Assembly (NCBI GenBank): GCA_964636275.1
Contig: CAZWRN010000003.1
Span: 1-64,000, forward strand
Reading direction: 5' to 3'
Origin: CAZWRN01 sp964636275
GTDB taxonomy: Bacteria; Patescibacteriota; Microgenomatia; Daviesbacterales; UBA10151
DNA length: 64,000 bases
A program made the translations under genes and the position numbers. Below are positions 16,582 to 25,846 of this stretch, one piece after another. Below the pieces are notes generated by a model, which did not search any database, was not told the origin of the DNA, and worked only from the letters and a program-made list of their open reading frames with translations. Numbering within the stretch: the first letter of the stretch is position 1; each line of letters opens with the position of its first letter.

Positions 16582-18291
16582 ATGGATGAATCACAATTAT
16601 CGGTCGCTGACATACTGACCAATCAAGGGATACTGAGCAAGGATCAACTATCTCAGATCAAGCTGGAAAGTATCAACTCCAATATTCCTCAGGAGAAAAT
16701 TTTGCACGATCGGGCACTCGCCTCTCCACAGCAAATAGCCCAAGCCAAAGCTCAAATCATGGGTATTCCTTACATCGAACTAGAGGGTATGGATAGTGCA
16801 GGTATATCACCGGAGGTGCTCAATTTGATCCCGGAACAGGTTGCCCGCAGATACAAACTTATCCCTTTTAAATCTGAAGGTGATGTCTTATCAGTTGCTA
16901 TGGCCGATCCACTGGATTTACAGGTAACTCAATTTTTGGAGAAAAAAACTAATCATCGAGTCAAACGCTTCTATGCCTTAGAAGATGATATCCAAAAATC
17001 AATTTACAATCAGTACTCACAAAACCTCACAACCGATGTCGAATCAGCTCTTAAAGAGGTATCTATCCAAACAACAGATGAGAAAAAAGCTTCAGATTTA
17101 GACCAAACTGAGGTGATTCGTGAAGCGCCTGTGGCAAATATTGTAACTCAGCTTTTAGAATATGCCGTTAAATCAAAAGCTTCGGATATTCATATTGAAC
17201 CAGAGGAAAATCAAACCCGTGTCCGATATCGAATAGACGGCATACTGCATGAAAAAATTCTGCTACCCAAAAAAGTTCATGATGCGGTGATATCGCGAAT
17301 CAAAATCATGTCAAATTTGAAAATAGATGAACGTCGTTTACCTCAGGATGGAAGATTTAGTTTCACTGCTCGTAACACCAGTTTTGATCTTCGGGTATCC
17401 TCCTTACCAACTGTTTTTGGCGAAAAAGTTGTGATGCGACTTTTACCAAAAGCCGATACACCACCAACGTTACAGGATCTAGGATTAAGGGCAACTGCAC
17501 TTAAAACACTCGAAACGCAATTAACCAGGACACACGGTATTATTTTAATCTGCGGACCAACTGGATCAGGTAAAACTACAACATTGTATTCCGTTCTTTC
17601 ACGCCTCTCCACTACTAAAGTCAACATTCTGACAGTAGAAGATCCTGTTGAGTATCACATCATGGGGGCCAACCAAGTACAGGTTAATCCTTCAATTGGG
17701 CTGACTTTTGCCTCCGCTTTGCGATCATTCTTGCGCCAAGACCCCAACGTAATATTGGTAGGTGAGATTCGGGATGCTGAAACAGCCGATCTAGCTGTCC
17801 AGGCTGCTTTAACTGGACACCAGGTTTTTTCTACCCTCCATACCAATACTGCAGCCGGTGCGTTACCGCGTCTTTTAGATATGGGGATTGAACCTTTCTT
17901 AATCGCGTCATCGGTTAATGCTATCCAGGGGCAACGAATTTTAAGAAAAATTTGTGATCACTGTAAATATCCTTATAATCCACTTCCTGAGATAATACAG
18001 AGTATTCAATACGTCTTAGGACCATTATTAACCAAAAAAAGCTTTCAACTATATAAAGGAAAAGGCTGTAATGAATGCGGCAATTTAGGCTATCAGGGTC
18101 GGGTCGGTATTTTTGAAGTTTTACCAGTTTCAGAAAAAATCATGCGCCTAATATTGGAGCGAGCATCTGCAGCAGAAATAGAAAAACAGGCGGTTGCTGA
18201 AGGGATGATCACTATGAAACAAGACGGGTATTTGAAAGTCTTAGATGGCCTCACATCTATCGAAGAGGTACTTCGTGTAGCCCAAGACTAG
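16582..18291 (+). CDS. pilB: Type IV pilus assembly ATPase PilB
   Basis: Extension motor of the pilus; cytoplasmic hexameric ATPase. An N-terminal GspE_N-type domain (about 1-150) is followed by the secretion ATPase core: KASDIHIEPEE, the Arg-finger region, Walker A GPTGSGKTTT (about 326-335), the Asp box VEDPVEY, Walker B ILVGEIRDAETA and the His box TGHQVFSTLHTN. The C-terminal tetracysteine zinc site (CDHC ... CNEC) distinguishes PilB from PilT. 569 aa is normal. First gene of the pilus locus; pilT follows closely. Confidence 0.95.
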   Translation: MDESQLSVADILTNQGILSKDQLSQIKLESINSNIPQEKILHDRALASPQQIAQAKAQIMGIPYIELEGMDSAGISPEVLNLIPEQVARRYKLIPFKSEGDVLSVAMADPLDLQVTQFLEKKTNHRVKRFYALEDDIQKSIYNQYSQNLTTDVESALKEVSIQTTDEKKASDLDQTEVIREAPVANIVTQLLEYAVKSKASDIHIEPEENQTRVRYRIDGILHEKILLPKKVHDAVISRIKIMSNLKIDERRLPQDGRFSFTARNTSFDLRVSSLPTVFGEKVVMRLLPKADTPPTLQDLGLRATALKTLETQLTRTHGIILICGPTGSGKTTTLYSVLSRLSTTKVNILTVEDPVEYHIMGANQVQVNPSIGLTFASALRSFLRQDPNVILVGEIRDAETADLAVQAALTGHQVFSTLHTNTAAGALPRLLDMGIEPFLIASSVNAIQGQRILRKICDHCKYPYNPLPEIIQSIQYVLGPLLTKKSFQLYKGKGCNECGNLGYQGRVGIFEVLPVSEKIMRLILERASAAEIEKQAVAEGMITMKQDGYLKVLDGLTSIEEVLRVAQD

Positions 18292-18342
18292 GTGACAGCA
18301 AGTTTAATCTACTTGCTCCATCTATTGAAAAAAATAATAAAA

Positions 18343-19410
18343 ATGTTGACAACTATCTATCAGTTATTACAGCTTACAATTGAAAGAAATGCTTCAGATT
18401 TGCATTTGATTGTGGGTAATCAACCAACACTTCGAATAAATGGAGAGTTGATACCTGTTCAATCAACTGAAAAATTAACCAATAAATCTATCGAAGAGTT
18501 GTTTTTCCCCCTTCTGACACCTACCCAAAAGCAAATCATGATTGATACTTGGGAGCTTGATATGGGTTTAGATTATGAAGATAAAGCCCGATTCAGAGTC
18601 AATATTTATCGTCAAAGAAACAGTTGGGCTGTAGCTTTTCGTCTAATTCCTCGAAAGATTCGTTCACTCGAAGAAACTGGACTTCCGGCTGTAGTTGGCA
18701 AACTGACCGAAATCAAACAGGGTTTAGTGCTGGTCACAGGGCCTACCGGACATGGAAAATCAACCACGCTCGCCTCTTTTACAAATACGATTAACTTAAA
18801 CAGAGCAGCCCATATTGTGACCGTTGAAGATCCAATTGAATATGTATACCCTCAAGGTAAGTCTCTAATCTCCCAAAGAGAGCTCAATATCGACACTAAA
18901 TCGTGGGGGAACGCATTAAAAGCTGCTCTTAGGGAGGACCCGGATGTGGTACTAATTGGCGAGATGCGAGATTTAGAGACTATTCAGGCAGCCTTAACCA
19001 TTGCTGAAACAGGACATTTGGTTTTTGCCACTTTACATACCAATTCTGCTTCTCAGTCAATTGATCGTATTATTGATGTTTTTCCACCACTCCAACAATC
19101 ACAAATTAGATTGCAACTGGGATCTGTGCTGGAAGCAATTATTTCTCAAAGATTAATTCCCACCATTGAGCCTGGAAGAGCTTTAGCTTACGAAATATTA
19201 TTCTCCAACTCAGCAGTTAAAGCTCAAATTAGAGAAGATAAAACATACATGCTGGACAATTTAATTCAGACTTCAGCAGAAGGTGGAATGATAAGTTTGG
19301 AATCATGTCTCGCAACTTTGGTTAGAGAAGGAAAGGTTACCACCGAAATGGCTGTTAATTATGCAGCACATCCAGAAGTCCTCAATAAATTATTACGTAT
19401 AGGAAACTAA
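18343..19410 (+). CDS. pilT: Type IV pilus retraction ATPase PilT
   Basis: Motor for pilus retraction and twitching. From this ATG the protein begins LTTIYQLLQLTIERNASDLHLIVG, the standard PilT start; an in-frame GTG at 18292 would add 17 unusual residues. Walker A is GPTGHGKSTT, the Asp box VEDPIEYVY, Walker B VVLIGEMRDLETI and the His box TGHLVFATLHTN. 355 aa, no zinc tetracysteine, as expected for PilT. Its presence means the pili are probably dynamic and retractable. Confidence 0.93.
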   Translation: MLTTIYQLLQLTIERNASDLHLIVGNQPTLRINGELIPVQSTEKLTNKSIEELFFPLLTPTQKQIMIDTWELDMGLDYEDKARFRVNIYRQRNSWAVAFRLIPRKIRSLEETGLPAVVGKLTEIKQGLVLVTGPTGHGKSTTLASFTNTINLNRAAHIVTVEDPIEYVYPQGKSLISQRELNIDTKSWGNALKAALREDPDVVLIGEMRDLETIQAALTIAETGHLVFATLHTNSASQSIDRIIDVFPPLQQSQIRLQLGSVLEAIISQRLIPTIEPGRALAYEILFSNSAVKAQIREDKTYMLDNLIQTSAEGGMISLESCLATLVREGKVTTEMAVNYAAHPEVLNKLLRIGN

Positions 19411-19411
19411 T

Positions 19412-20620
19412 ATGCCTCTTTTTATATATAACGCGAGAGATCTTGGTGGGGTTGATCACAAAGGAACTATCGAAACCACTGACTCTTCAGGAGTTGCTCG
19501 CATTCTCAGCAAAAAAGGGCTAATTGTCACCTCAATTAAAGAAAAAAAAGAAACAAATCTAAAATTTTTTGAGAAATACTTCAATAAAGTTGCTTTCGAA
19601 GATGTGGTGGTTGCTACAAGACAACTAGCCACCATGATTGAATCTGGATTGGTTTTGTCTGAGGCAATGGATATATTAGTAGAGCAACAATCAAATAAAA
19701 AATTAAAAACTGCACTTGAAGAGATATCACGTGACATAAAAAATGGTCTCGATTTGACATCGGCGATAAAAAAACATCCAGATATTTTTCCTCCTTTGTA
19801 CGGAAATTTGATCAAATCCGCCGAACAAGCTGGAAACCTAGATGTAGTTTTAGTTCAAATGGCCGATAATATGGAGAAAGAACGAGAATTTCGTAGCAAA
19901 GTTCGTGGTGCAATGATATATCCACTGATTATTTTTTTAATGATGGGTGCTGTTATGGCCATTATGGTATTTTTCGTAATACCTCGTCTAACCTCATTGT
20001 ATTCACAGTCAAATATTGATTTACCCCTACCAACTAAAATACTCATTGGAATCTCTGATTTCGCCCTTAGCTTTTGGTGGGTTATGGTCTTGATGGTAAT
20101 TGCAATCGCATTTGGATTAAACAGATTATTATCAAATCCAGAAGGAAAATATATATTTGATGCCTTTTTACTTAAAGTCCCAGTGGTGGGTAAAATTATC
20201 AGAGGCACTGTTCTGACCAACTTTACTCGCACTTTTGGACAACTATCTTCAGCCGGTGTACCTATTTTAGAAGCTTTACAGACAATCAAGGATATTACCT
20301 CAAACAGAGTTTACAAAAAAGCGCTAGAGGATACATATTCAGGAGTAGAAAGAGGTTTAACTTTTTCCGCTCAGCTGGATGCGGTAGGAGTTTTTCCTAA
20401 AATTATTTCTCAAATGTTTAAAGTCGGTGAAGAAACTGGAAAAATTGATAAAGTAGCTTTTAAGTTAGCTGACTATTTTGAATCTGAGGTCGATAATATG
20501 CTTAAAAATCTAACAGTCTTAATCGAACCAATTGTTTTAGTTGTTTTGGGTGTGGGAGTTGGATTTATCGTCCTCTCAGTCATATTACCAATTTACAAGC
20601 TCACGACCTCATTTTCTTAA
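19412..20620 (+). CDS. pilC: Type IV pilus inner-membrane platform protein PilC
   Basis: A GspF-family protein of 402 aa with two copies of the T2SSF domain (about 70-190 and 275-395), each followed by membrane helices. The motif GNLDVVLVQMADNMEKE and its second copy TGKIDKVAFKLADYFESE are typical. It couples PilB and PilT to the pilus. The start is 1 nt after the pilT stop, so it is in the same operon. Confidence 0.94.
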   Translation: MPLFIYNARDLGGVDHKGTIETTDSSGVARILSKKGLIVTSIKEKKETNLKFFEKYFNKVAFEDVVVATRQLATMIESGLVLSEAMDILVEQQSNKKLKTALEEISRDIKNGLDLTSAIKKHPDIFPPLYGNLIKSAEQAGNLDVVLVQMADNMEKEREFRSKVRGAMIYPLIIFLMMGAVMAIMVFFVIPRLTSLYSQSNIDLPLPTKILIGISDFALSFWWVMVLMVIAIAFGLNRLLSNPEGKYIFDAFLLKVPVVGKIIRGTVLTNFTRTFGQLSSAGVPILEALQTIKDITSNRVYKKALEDTYSGVERGLTFSAQLDAVGVFPKIISQMFKVGEETGKIDKVAFKLADYFESEVDNMLKNLTVLIEPIVLVVLGVGVGFIVLSVILPIYKLTTSFS

Positions 20621-20676
20621 ATAACTTTCTGCTTGACTCCATACCTGACTTTGTGTCTATATTAAGGCACTACAAA

Positions 20677-21576
20677 ATGGAACGTATAATTTTTGGCCTT
20701 GTTTTCGGACTAGTAATTGGCAGCTTTATTGACTGCATTGCAAACCGTTCATTCACAAAACAATCTTTTTTAGGCCGGTCATTTTGTGACCACTGCAAAA
20801 AAACCTTGCCATGGTACACACTAATACCTGTAATTTCATTTTTGTTTTTACGCGGTAAATGCCATTCATGTAAAGAAAGAATTAGTCCTGAGTCTACACT
20901 AGTTGAAATAATTATTGGTCTTTTAACGGCCTTTATTTTATTTACCTACCTGCCACTTGGCTTTTCATCTTTGCAGTGGGAAGCCCAGTTAATTATTGTA
21001 TTAGATATTTTGTTCAAACTTTTTGCCATATATATCTTTTCAATTGTATTTATAACAGATATCAAAAGCGGACTAATACCTGACCGAATCACATACCCGG
21101 CAATTATAATTGCGGCCGTTTACCTAATTACTAGCACCGCGTTTAAAACTGGGGTGTTTTATTTGTCGCTAAAAAACAGCCAACTTGGCCAGTATCTACT
21201 TCCCCCTCATTCAGATTATTTTTATCGGCATGTGATGAGTTTAATTGAAACAGTCGGCTGGACATTTGCATCAGGTATCGGGGTTGGGTTATTTTTTCTT
21301 ATTTTAATTTTAGTAACCAAAGGTCGAGGTATGGGAGGTGGAGATATGAAACTGGGAATATTCATAGGTTTAATTCTTGGTTTTCCAAATTCAGTTGCTG
21401 CCATAATGCTGGCCTTCTTACTGGGTTCTGTATTCGGTATCGTTTTAATTCTTTCTCGAGTCAAAAAATTTGGCCAAACAATCCCATTTGGTCCTTTTTT
21501 ATCTCTTGCCTCAGTCGTAACAATTTTATGGGGAGATCAAATAATCAATTGGTACTTAAATTTTCGACTCTTTTAA
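20677..21576 (+). CDS. pilD: Prepilin peptidase / N-methyltransferase
   Basis: Cleaves and N-methylates prepilins at the membrane. ERIIFGLVFGLVIGSFIDCIANR is the first helix. The zinc-type cysteines CDHC and CHSC flank PWYTLIPVISFLFLRGK. The two catalytic aspartates lie in TDIKSGLIPDRIT and GMGGGDMKLG. 299 aa with about eight membrane helices. I use the ATG at 20677 rather than the upstream GTG at 20653 because it fits the family N-terminus. Its substrates are encoded directly downstream. Confidence 0.94.
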   Translation: MERIIFGLVFGLVIGSFIDCIANRSFTKQSFLGRSFCDHCKKTLPWYTLIPVISFLFLRGKCHSCKERISPESTLVEIIIGLLTAFILFTYLPLGFSSLQWEAQLIIVLDILFKLFAIYIFSIVFITDIKSGLIPDRITYPAIIIAAVYLITSTAFKTGVFYLSLKNSQLGQYLLPPHSDYFYRHVMSLIETVGWTFASGIGVGLFFLILILVTKGRGMGGGDMKLGIFIGLILGFPNSVAAIMLAFLLGSVFGIVLILSRVKKFGQTIPFGPFLSLASVVTILWGDQIINWYLNFRLF

Positions 21577-21584
21577 TCCACTCA

Positions 21585-21614
21585 TTGACCCCTTGAAAGA
21601 AAACTTTTTATAAT
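21585..21614 (+). promoter_or_regulatory. Internal promoter for the prepilin genes
   Basis: TTGACC (21585-21590), 18-nt spacer, TATAAT (21609-21614), 12 nt before the ATG at 21627. A strong separate promoter suggests that 21627-22163 is the major, highly expressed pilin. Confidence 0.7.
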
Positions 21615-21626
21615 GAAATTACAACC

Positions 21627-22163
21627 ATGAAGAAAACAGGTGGATTTACTCTGATAGAGATCATGATCACAATCGCAATTGTGGCAATTACTTTTGGTGT
21701 AATTATTACTTCAGCCAGTAGTGTCAGAAAAAGTGGTCGAGACGGCCAAAGGCAAGCAGATCTACTTTCTTTAAAGTCGGCACTTCAACAATTTTATGCA
21801 GATCAAAATTATTTTCCAAACAATGCAGGTACTACGACTAGTACAGACATAACTTCATGGACATCACTCACCAACTGTACGGGAGCTCCTACAAATCCCG
21901 CATGCACAGTGTCCAAAACATATTTACAAACAATTCCAGTTGATCCTTCGGGTGTGACTTATAAATACAAACCTAAATTAGATGGTACTACTACCAACAC
22001 AGCTTCACAATGCAATGGAACAACCAATACCAATCAGTGCCACTACTATATACTTTGTGCAGATATGGAAGGAAATACCCCTCAATCTTCCAGTCAAAAT
22101 AGCGCCTGTACTGATTCAACGAATGGTTTTGGTTCAACCTACAATTACCAGGCTAACCCCTAG
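21627..22163 (+). CDS. Type IV prepilin (probable major pilin)
   Basis: Class III signal with cleavage at GG/FTLIEIM and Glu5 present, then a hydrophobic helix to about residue 30 and the DGQRQADLLSLKSALQQFYADQNYFP segment typical of bacterial type IV pilins and pseudopilins. The C-terminal half is Thr/Asn/Ser-rich with several cysteines that could form disulfides (CTGAPTNPAC, CHYYILC). 178 aa. It has its own strong promoter, which marks it as the best major pilin candidate. Confidence 0.88.
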   Translation: MKKTGGFTLIEIMITIAIVAITFGVIITSASSVRKSGRDGQRQADLLSLKSALQQFYADQNYFPNNAGTTTSTDITSWTSLTNCTGAPTNPACTVSKTYLQTIPVDPSGVTYKYKPKLDGTTTNTASQCNGTTNTNQCHYYILCADMEGNTPQSSSQNSACTDSTNGFGSTYNYQANP

Positions 22164-22199
22164 TTCACTTTAGCTTCACTTTATGGTACCGTTTAACTA

Positions 22200-22766
22200 A
22201 TGTCCAAATGGTTTTTACCCTTTTCTACAAAGTTAAACACTCAGTTAGGATTAACACTAATTGAGATCCTTATTGCTATTGTTATCATCAGTCTGATCGG
22301 AATAACTTTTTTTCCAAATTTAAGAAAGTTTAATAGTGATCAACAGTACCGAAATGAGTTAAGCAATTTAAAAAGTTCTATTGAAAGTTCTAAAAATATG
22401 TTTAGTTCGGGGACTTACTGTACTACTGCTAAACCATCGACGGGTTGGTCTGTCGTAATCAGTATTACATCCAATATTCCCACTTCATTCAATCAAAAAG
22501 GTTCATGTATCACATCAGCAGGGGTGACTACAACTGAAAGTATTAACACCAATCCACTTAGTAATTTAACTTTGCAAAGTTCAAGTTGTGCATCTCCTGT
22601 TACCTCTATTGAAATGAAGTTTGATAAAAATGGATTTAGCTATGCTTGCAATGGAAGTAGTACTTTTATTGCAGGTACATTTAGTATGCAACTACAAAAT
22701 AAAAATAACACTTCTCAAATTTCAACAATTTCTATTAATACGTCCGGGACTATCAGTCAAAATTAA
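22200..22766 (+). CDS. Prepilin-like protein (minor pilin)
   Basis: Unusually long leader of about 17 residues before the cleavage site G/LTLIEILIAIV, with Glu5 present, then a hydrophobic helix. The C-terminal domain (about 50-188) is Ser/Thr/Asn-rich with paired cysteines. 188 aa. It lies in a run of six prepilin-like genes and is probably a minor pilin or tip component. Confidence 0.8.
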   Translation: MSKWFLPFSTKLNTQLGLTLIEILIAIVIISLIGITFFPNLRKFNSDQQYRNELSNLKSSIESSKNMFSSGTYCTTAKPSTGWSVVISITSNIPTSFNQKGSCITSAGVTTTESINTNPLSNLTLQSSSCASPVTSIEMKFDKNGFSYACNGSSTFIAGTFSMQLQNKNNTSQISTISINTSGTISQN

Positions 22767-22769
22767 AAC

Positions 22770-23303
22770 ATGAAAGAAGCTGGCCAAACCTTAATTGAAC
22801 TTATTATCTCAATTGCACTTATCCTGATTATCATCACTGGGGTTACAATCCTAACGGTAAAAGGCTTACAAAACAGTCAGTTTTCCCGCAATCAGGTTCA
22901 GGCCACCAAACTAGCTCAGGAAGGAATTGAAAAAATGCGAACCATTAGAGATAACAATTATACAGTTTGTGGATGGTCAGCGAGCGCTAACGCAGTAGCT
23001 CCAAATGGACTCTGGAGTGCTGCTTGTCCCACAGCTTGCAGATACACCATTGAACAAACTTCTGGGACCTGTAATAGTACAATCACCTCATCTTTGTGGA
23101 TCAAATACACTGCTAGTTCAACTACTGTTGAAAATATACCAGTTGGCGGAGTGACATTTAAAAGGTATGTTCTGGTGAATAATGCCAACGACTTGTCTGG
23201 AACAGCCTCAACCAATATTAAAAATATCGATGTAGTTGTTTCTTGGACCGATTCCTCCGGAACTCATGAATCAAAAGTGTCTACAGTCTTAACCAAAATA
23301 TGA
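22770..23303 (+). CDS. Prepilin-like protein (PilV/GspI type)
   Basis: Short leader with cleavage at G/QTLIELIISIAL, Glu5 present. The segment KLAQEGIEKMRTIRDNNY is typical of PilV/GspI-like minor pilins. Several cysteines follow. The stop overlaps the next start (ATGA), showing tight operon packing. Confidence 0.8.
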   Translation: MKEAGQTLIELIISIALILIIITGVTILTVKGLQNSQFSRNQVQATKLAQEGIEKMRTIRDNNYTVCGWSASANAVAPNGLWSAACPTACRYTIEQTSGTCNSTITSSLWIKYTASSTTVENIPVGGVTFKRYVLVNNANDLSGTASTNIKNIDVVVSWTDSSGTHESKVSTVLTKI

Positions 23304-23920
23304 TGAAAAAAAGTACCGGTTTTTCACTAATAGAAGTTCTTGTAACAGTCACAATACTGACCATCATTGGGGTTGCCATATCAACTATTGTGACCAGATC
23401 TTTTCAAGGTAACAGTAAAACTGAACTAATAGGTAATGTTAAACAAAATGGTCAAGCCGCACTTGCTATAATGGAAAAAGACATCAGGGAAAGTGATACT
23501 GTCGTCTGTCCAATATCTGGTACATCCAATTTAATAACTGTTTTAACTAAAAACCAAGGGATATATATCCGGTTTACGATGGTTCCAGAAGCAAATAATA
23601 CAAATGGGGCCATTTATAAAGATACCTTTACCTTTCAATTTCTACCCGCCAGCCCTGATAAACTTTGTGATCTCAATGTGTTCGCTCTCAATAATCAAGG
23701 AACTCAAACAGCTTTGATTGATTTTAATTCAAAATCGGGAATATCACTTAAAAATGTTTCGGGCAATGGATTTACTGTGGTTAAAAATGCCGGATTTAAA
23801 GATACAGTTAAAGTTCAGTTTGACCTTGGTCCTTCAACTACCAATCCGGCAAATTTTGAAGACTCATTAGGCGGAGCAAATAATTCGATTCCATTTCAAA
23901 CAACCATACAGGTAAGATGA
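23300..23920 (+). CDS. Prepilin-like protein (PilW/GspJ type)
   Basis: Cleavage at G/FSLIEVLVTVTIL with Glu5, hydrophobic helix to about residue 35, then NGQAALAIMEKDIRES, typical of PilW/GspJ minor pilins. 206 aa. It overlaps both neighbours by 4 bases. Probably part of a minor-pilin tip complex with the preceding genes. Confidence 0.8.
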   Translation: MMKKSTGFSLIEVLVTVTILTIIGVAISTIVTRSFQGNSKTELIGNVKQNGQAALAIMEKDIRESDTVVCPISGTSNLITVLTKNQGIYIRFTMVPEANNTNGAIYKDTFTFQFLPASPDKLCDLNVFALNNQGTQTALIDFNSKSGISLKNVSGNGFTVVKNAGFKDTVKVQFDLGPSTTNPANFEDSLGGANNSIPFQTTIQVR

Positions 23921-24852
23921 AAAACAACCAGTCAGGACAAATAATTGTGGTCTTATTACTAGTTATGCTAGTTGTACTTTCAGTTGTTTTGGCTATTACC
24001 CAACGTTCAACAACTGATTTGTCATCATCTACTGAAACTGAACAATCAACCAGAGCATATTCAGCAGCAGAAGCTGGTCTGGAACAAGCTTTACAAAGAG
24101 GAACCACTAATCCAGGAGCATCCCCCATTGCTTCTCAAACATTCAACCTATCAGGTAATTCATCTTCAGCCACTATCGTTAATTCAGGATTACTACCAGT
24201 CGCTGGAAGTCAGATTGCTATTGAATATCCACCCGTAGGCAGAGAGTCAATTGCTCAGTTTTGGCTAGTAGATGCTACTACTCCAGCCAATAACTATAAC
24301 CGCAATACTTATGCTATCTACTTCGGAAATCCTACTTCTATAAAAGCTTATGATGATGCAGCTGGAGCCGGATCTCAAAACATTACCCCAGCGATTGAGG
24401 TTACTACGGTAAAACAAACGACCAATGGATCAGCAGTCACTTATGAAACTCAAAAAAATTTCTATGACGCTCTTGCATCTCGAGCAGTTACAAATAAATT
24501 TGTTACCACCACATCCCCCTCGACACCTCTTACATGTGGAGGACAAACAGTAGCAACAATTTTGAAAAACTCTAGCGAATTTCTCTGTCGGGTCAATGTC
24601 ACAATTTTAAACTGTGATTTATCAAATTGTGTACCACAATTGGTAAGAGTTCGTTTACTTTATGGTAATGTAAATCACAAAATAGCACTGGCCCCAGCTA
24701 GTGGTGCTTCACTGCCGCCTCAAGTTGAGCTATATACCTCAACGGGCAAAGCAGGTCAAAGTATTAAAACTTTACAAGTTTTTCGAATTAAAGATATGCT
24801 CCCCCCCTGGCTCGATTTTGCTATTTTTTCTGTCAATGACATTGTGAAATGA
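23917..24852 (+). CDS. PilX-like pilus protein
   Basis: N-terminus NNQSGQIIVVLLLVMLVVLSVVLAITQRS has the single helix but not the canonical GFTLIE signal, as in PilX. The segment RAYSAAEAGLEQAL (about 46-60) is the PilX_N hallmark. The rest is a 250-aa extracytoplasmic domain of unknown fold with a few cysteines. It is coupled by 4-base overlaps on both sides. Confidence 0.78.
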   Translation: MKNNQSGQIIVVLLLVMLVVLSVVLAITQRSTTDLSSSTETEQSTRAYSAAEAGLEQALQRGTTNPGASPIASQTFNLSGNSSSATIVNSGLLPVAGSQIAIEYPPVGRESIAQFWLVDATTPANNYNRNTYAIYFGNPTSIKAYDDAAGAGSQNITPAIEVTTVKQTTNGSAVTYETQKNFYDALASRAVTNKFVTTTSPSTPLTCGGQTVATILKNSSEFLCRVNVTILNCDLSNCVPQLVRVRLLYGNVNHKIALAPASGASLPPQVELYTSTGKAGQSIKTLQVFRIKDMLPPWLDFAIFSVNDIVK

Positions 24853-25265
24853 AAAAAATAATTGGCTTCAACTACAATAGAGGGTTTTCTTTAATTGAGC
24901 TTTTATTAGTCATTTTAGTGGCTGGGATGGTTTTAGTTACCTTAACCAATCTGACTCCAGTATTTAATCTGCTTCAAAATAGCAGTCGTGAAAATATTGC
25001 GCGCCAAATAGTATCAAAAAGGATAGAAGATATTCGTACCCAGGGTTATGATAATTTAGCAAATGGGACAAACACTTTTACTGACACCCGACTTACTCAA
25101 TTGCCTCAAGCAAATGCAGCTACCACTATTGAAGACTGTCCAACAGATATTTGCATTCATAGTGAACCAATCAAAAAAGTAACAATCCAGGTAGATTGGG
25201 TTGAAAACGATAAATCTCAGAGTTTTAGTATTACTACTTTAGTCTCTAAAGGGGGTATTCGATGA
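24849..25265 (+). CDS. Prepilin-like protein (PilV type)
   Basis: A leader of about 12 residues, cleavage at G/FSLIELLLVILVAG, Glu5 present. Then SRENIARQIVSKRIEDIRTQGYDNLANG, close to PilV-type minor pilins. 138 aa, the smallest of the set. Overlaps both neighbours by 4 bases. Confidence 0.8.
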   Translation: MKKIIGFNYNRGFSLIELLLVILVAGMVLVTLTNLTPVFNLLQNSSRENIARQIVSKRIEDIRTQGYDNLANGTNTFTDTRLTQLPQANAATTIEDCPTDICIHSEPIKKVTIQVDWVENDKSQSFSITTLVSKGGIR

Positions 25266-25846
25266 CTCGAAAACTACAAAAAGGATTTACTTTAATTGAG
25301 ATTTTGATAGTTATGGCGTGTTCTGCAATCATTGGTACAATTTTAGTAACAATTTTAGTTCAGGGGAGCTCTATTTTTAGTGATCAAACCACCAAAGTAA
25401 ATCAAAATCTTTCACTCAATAGTGCTAGCAATCAAATAGATCAAACTGTCCAATATGCTTCTCAAATATCAGCTAATTACATCGACGGATCTACTACCTA
25501 CACCACCAGTGACAAAGTATTAATTGGTAAACTTCCTGCTATTGATTCCTCAGGTAATGTTATTGAAAGTAAATTTGACACATTTATACTGATGCAAGAT
25601 CCGGTAAACAGCGCCTATTTAAAAAAGCTGATTATTCCTGATCTTTTAAGTAGCAGAAAAAGTGAAGATATGACTTTACTAAACCAAATGACCTTTCTGC
25701 AATTTGTATATCTCAACGATAGTGCGGTGGTAACTACCCCTCAAACCGCTTCAAAAATAGATTTTGTTATTAAAGTGGCCGAAAAATCCGGTAACGGTAT
25801 CAAAGAAAGCTCCATTAGCGGGCGAATAAATTTAAAAAATATATGA
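25262..25846 (+). CDS. Prepilin-like protein (PilW type)
   Basis: Cleavage at G/FTLIEILIVMACSAIIG, Glu5 present; SASNQIDQTVQYASQIS after the helix is PilW-like. 194 aa without an obvious conserved C-terminal domain. Together with 23300-23920 it makes two PilW-like and two PilV-like genes, suggesting a duplicated V-W-X minor-pilin set: 22770-24852 and 24849-27669. Confidence 0.78.
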   Translation: MTRKLQKGFTLIEILIVMACSAIIGTILVTILVQGSSIFSDQTTKVNQNLSLNSASNQIDQTVQYASQISANYIDGSTTYTTSDKVLIGKLPAIDSSGNVIESKFDTFILMQDPVNSAYLKKLIIPDLLSSRKSEDMTLLNQMTFLQFVYLNDSAVVTTPQTASKIDFVIKVAEKSGNGIKESSISGRINLKNI

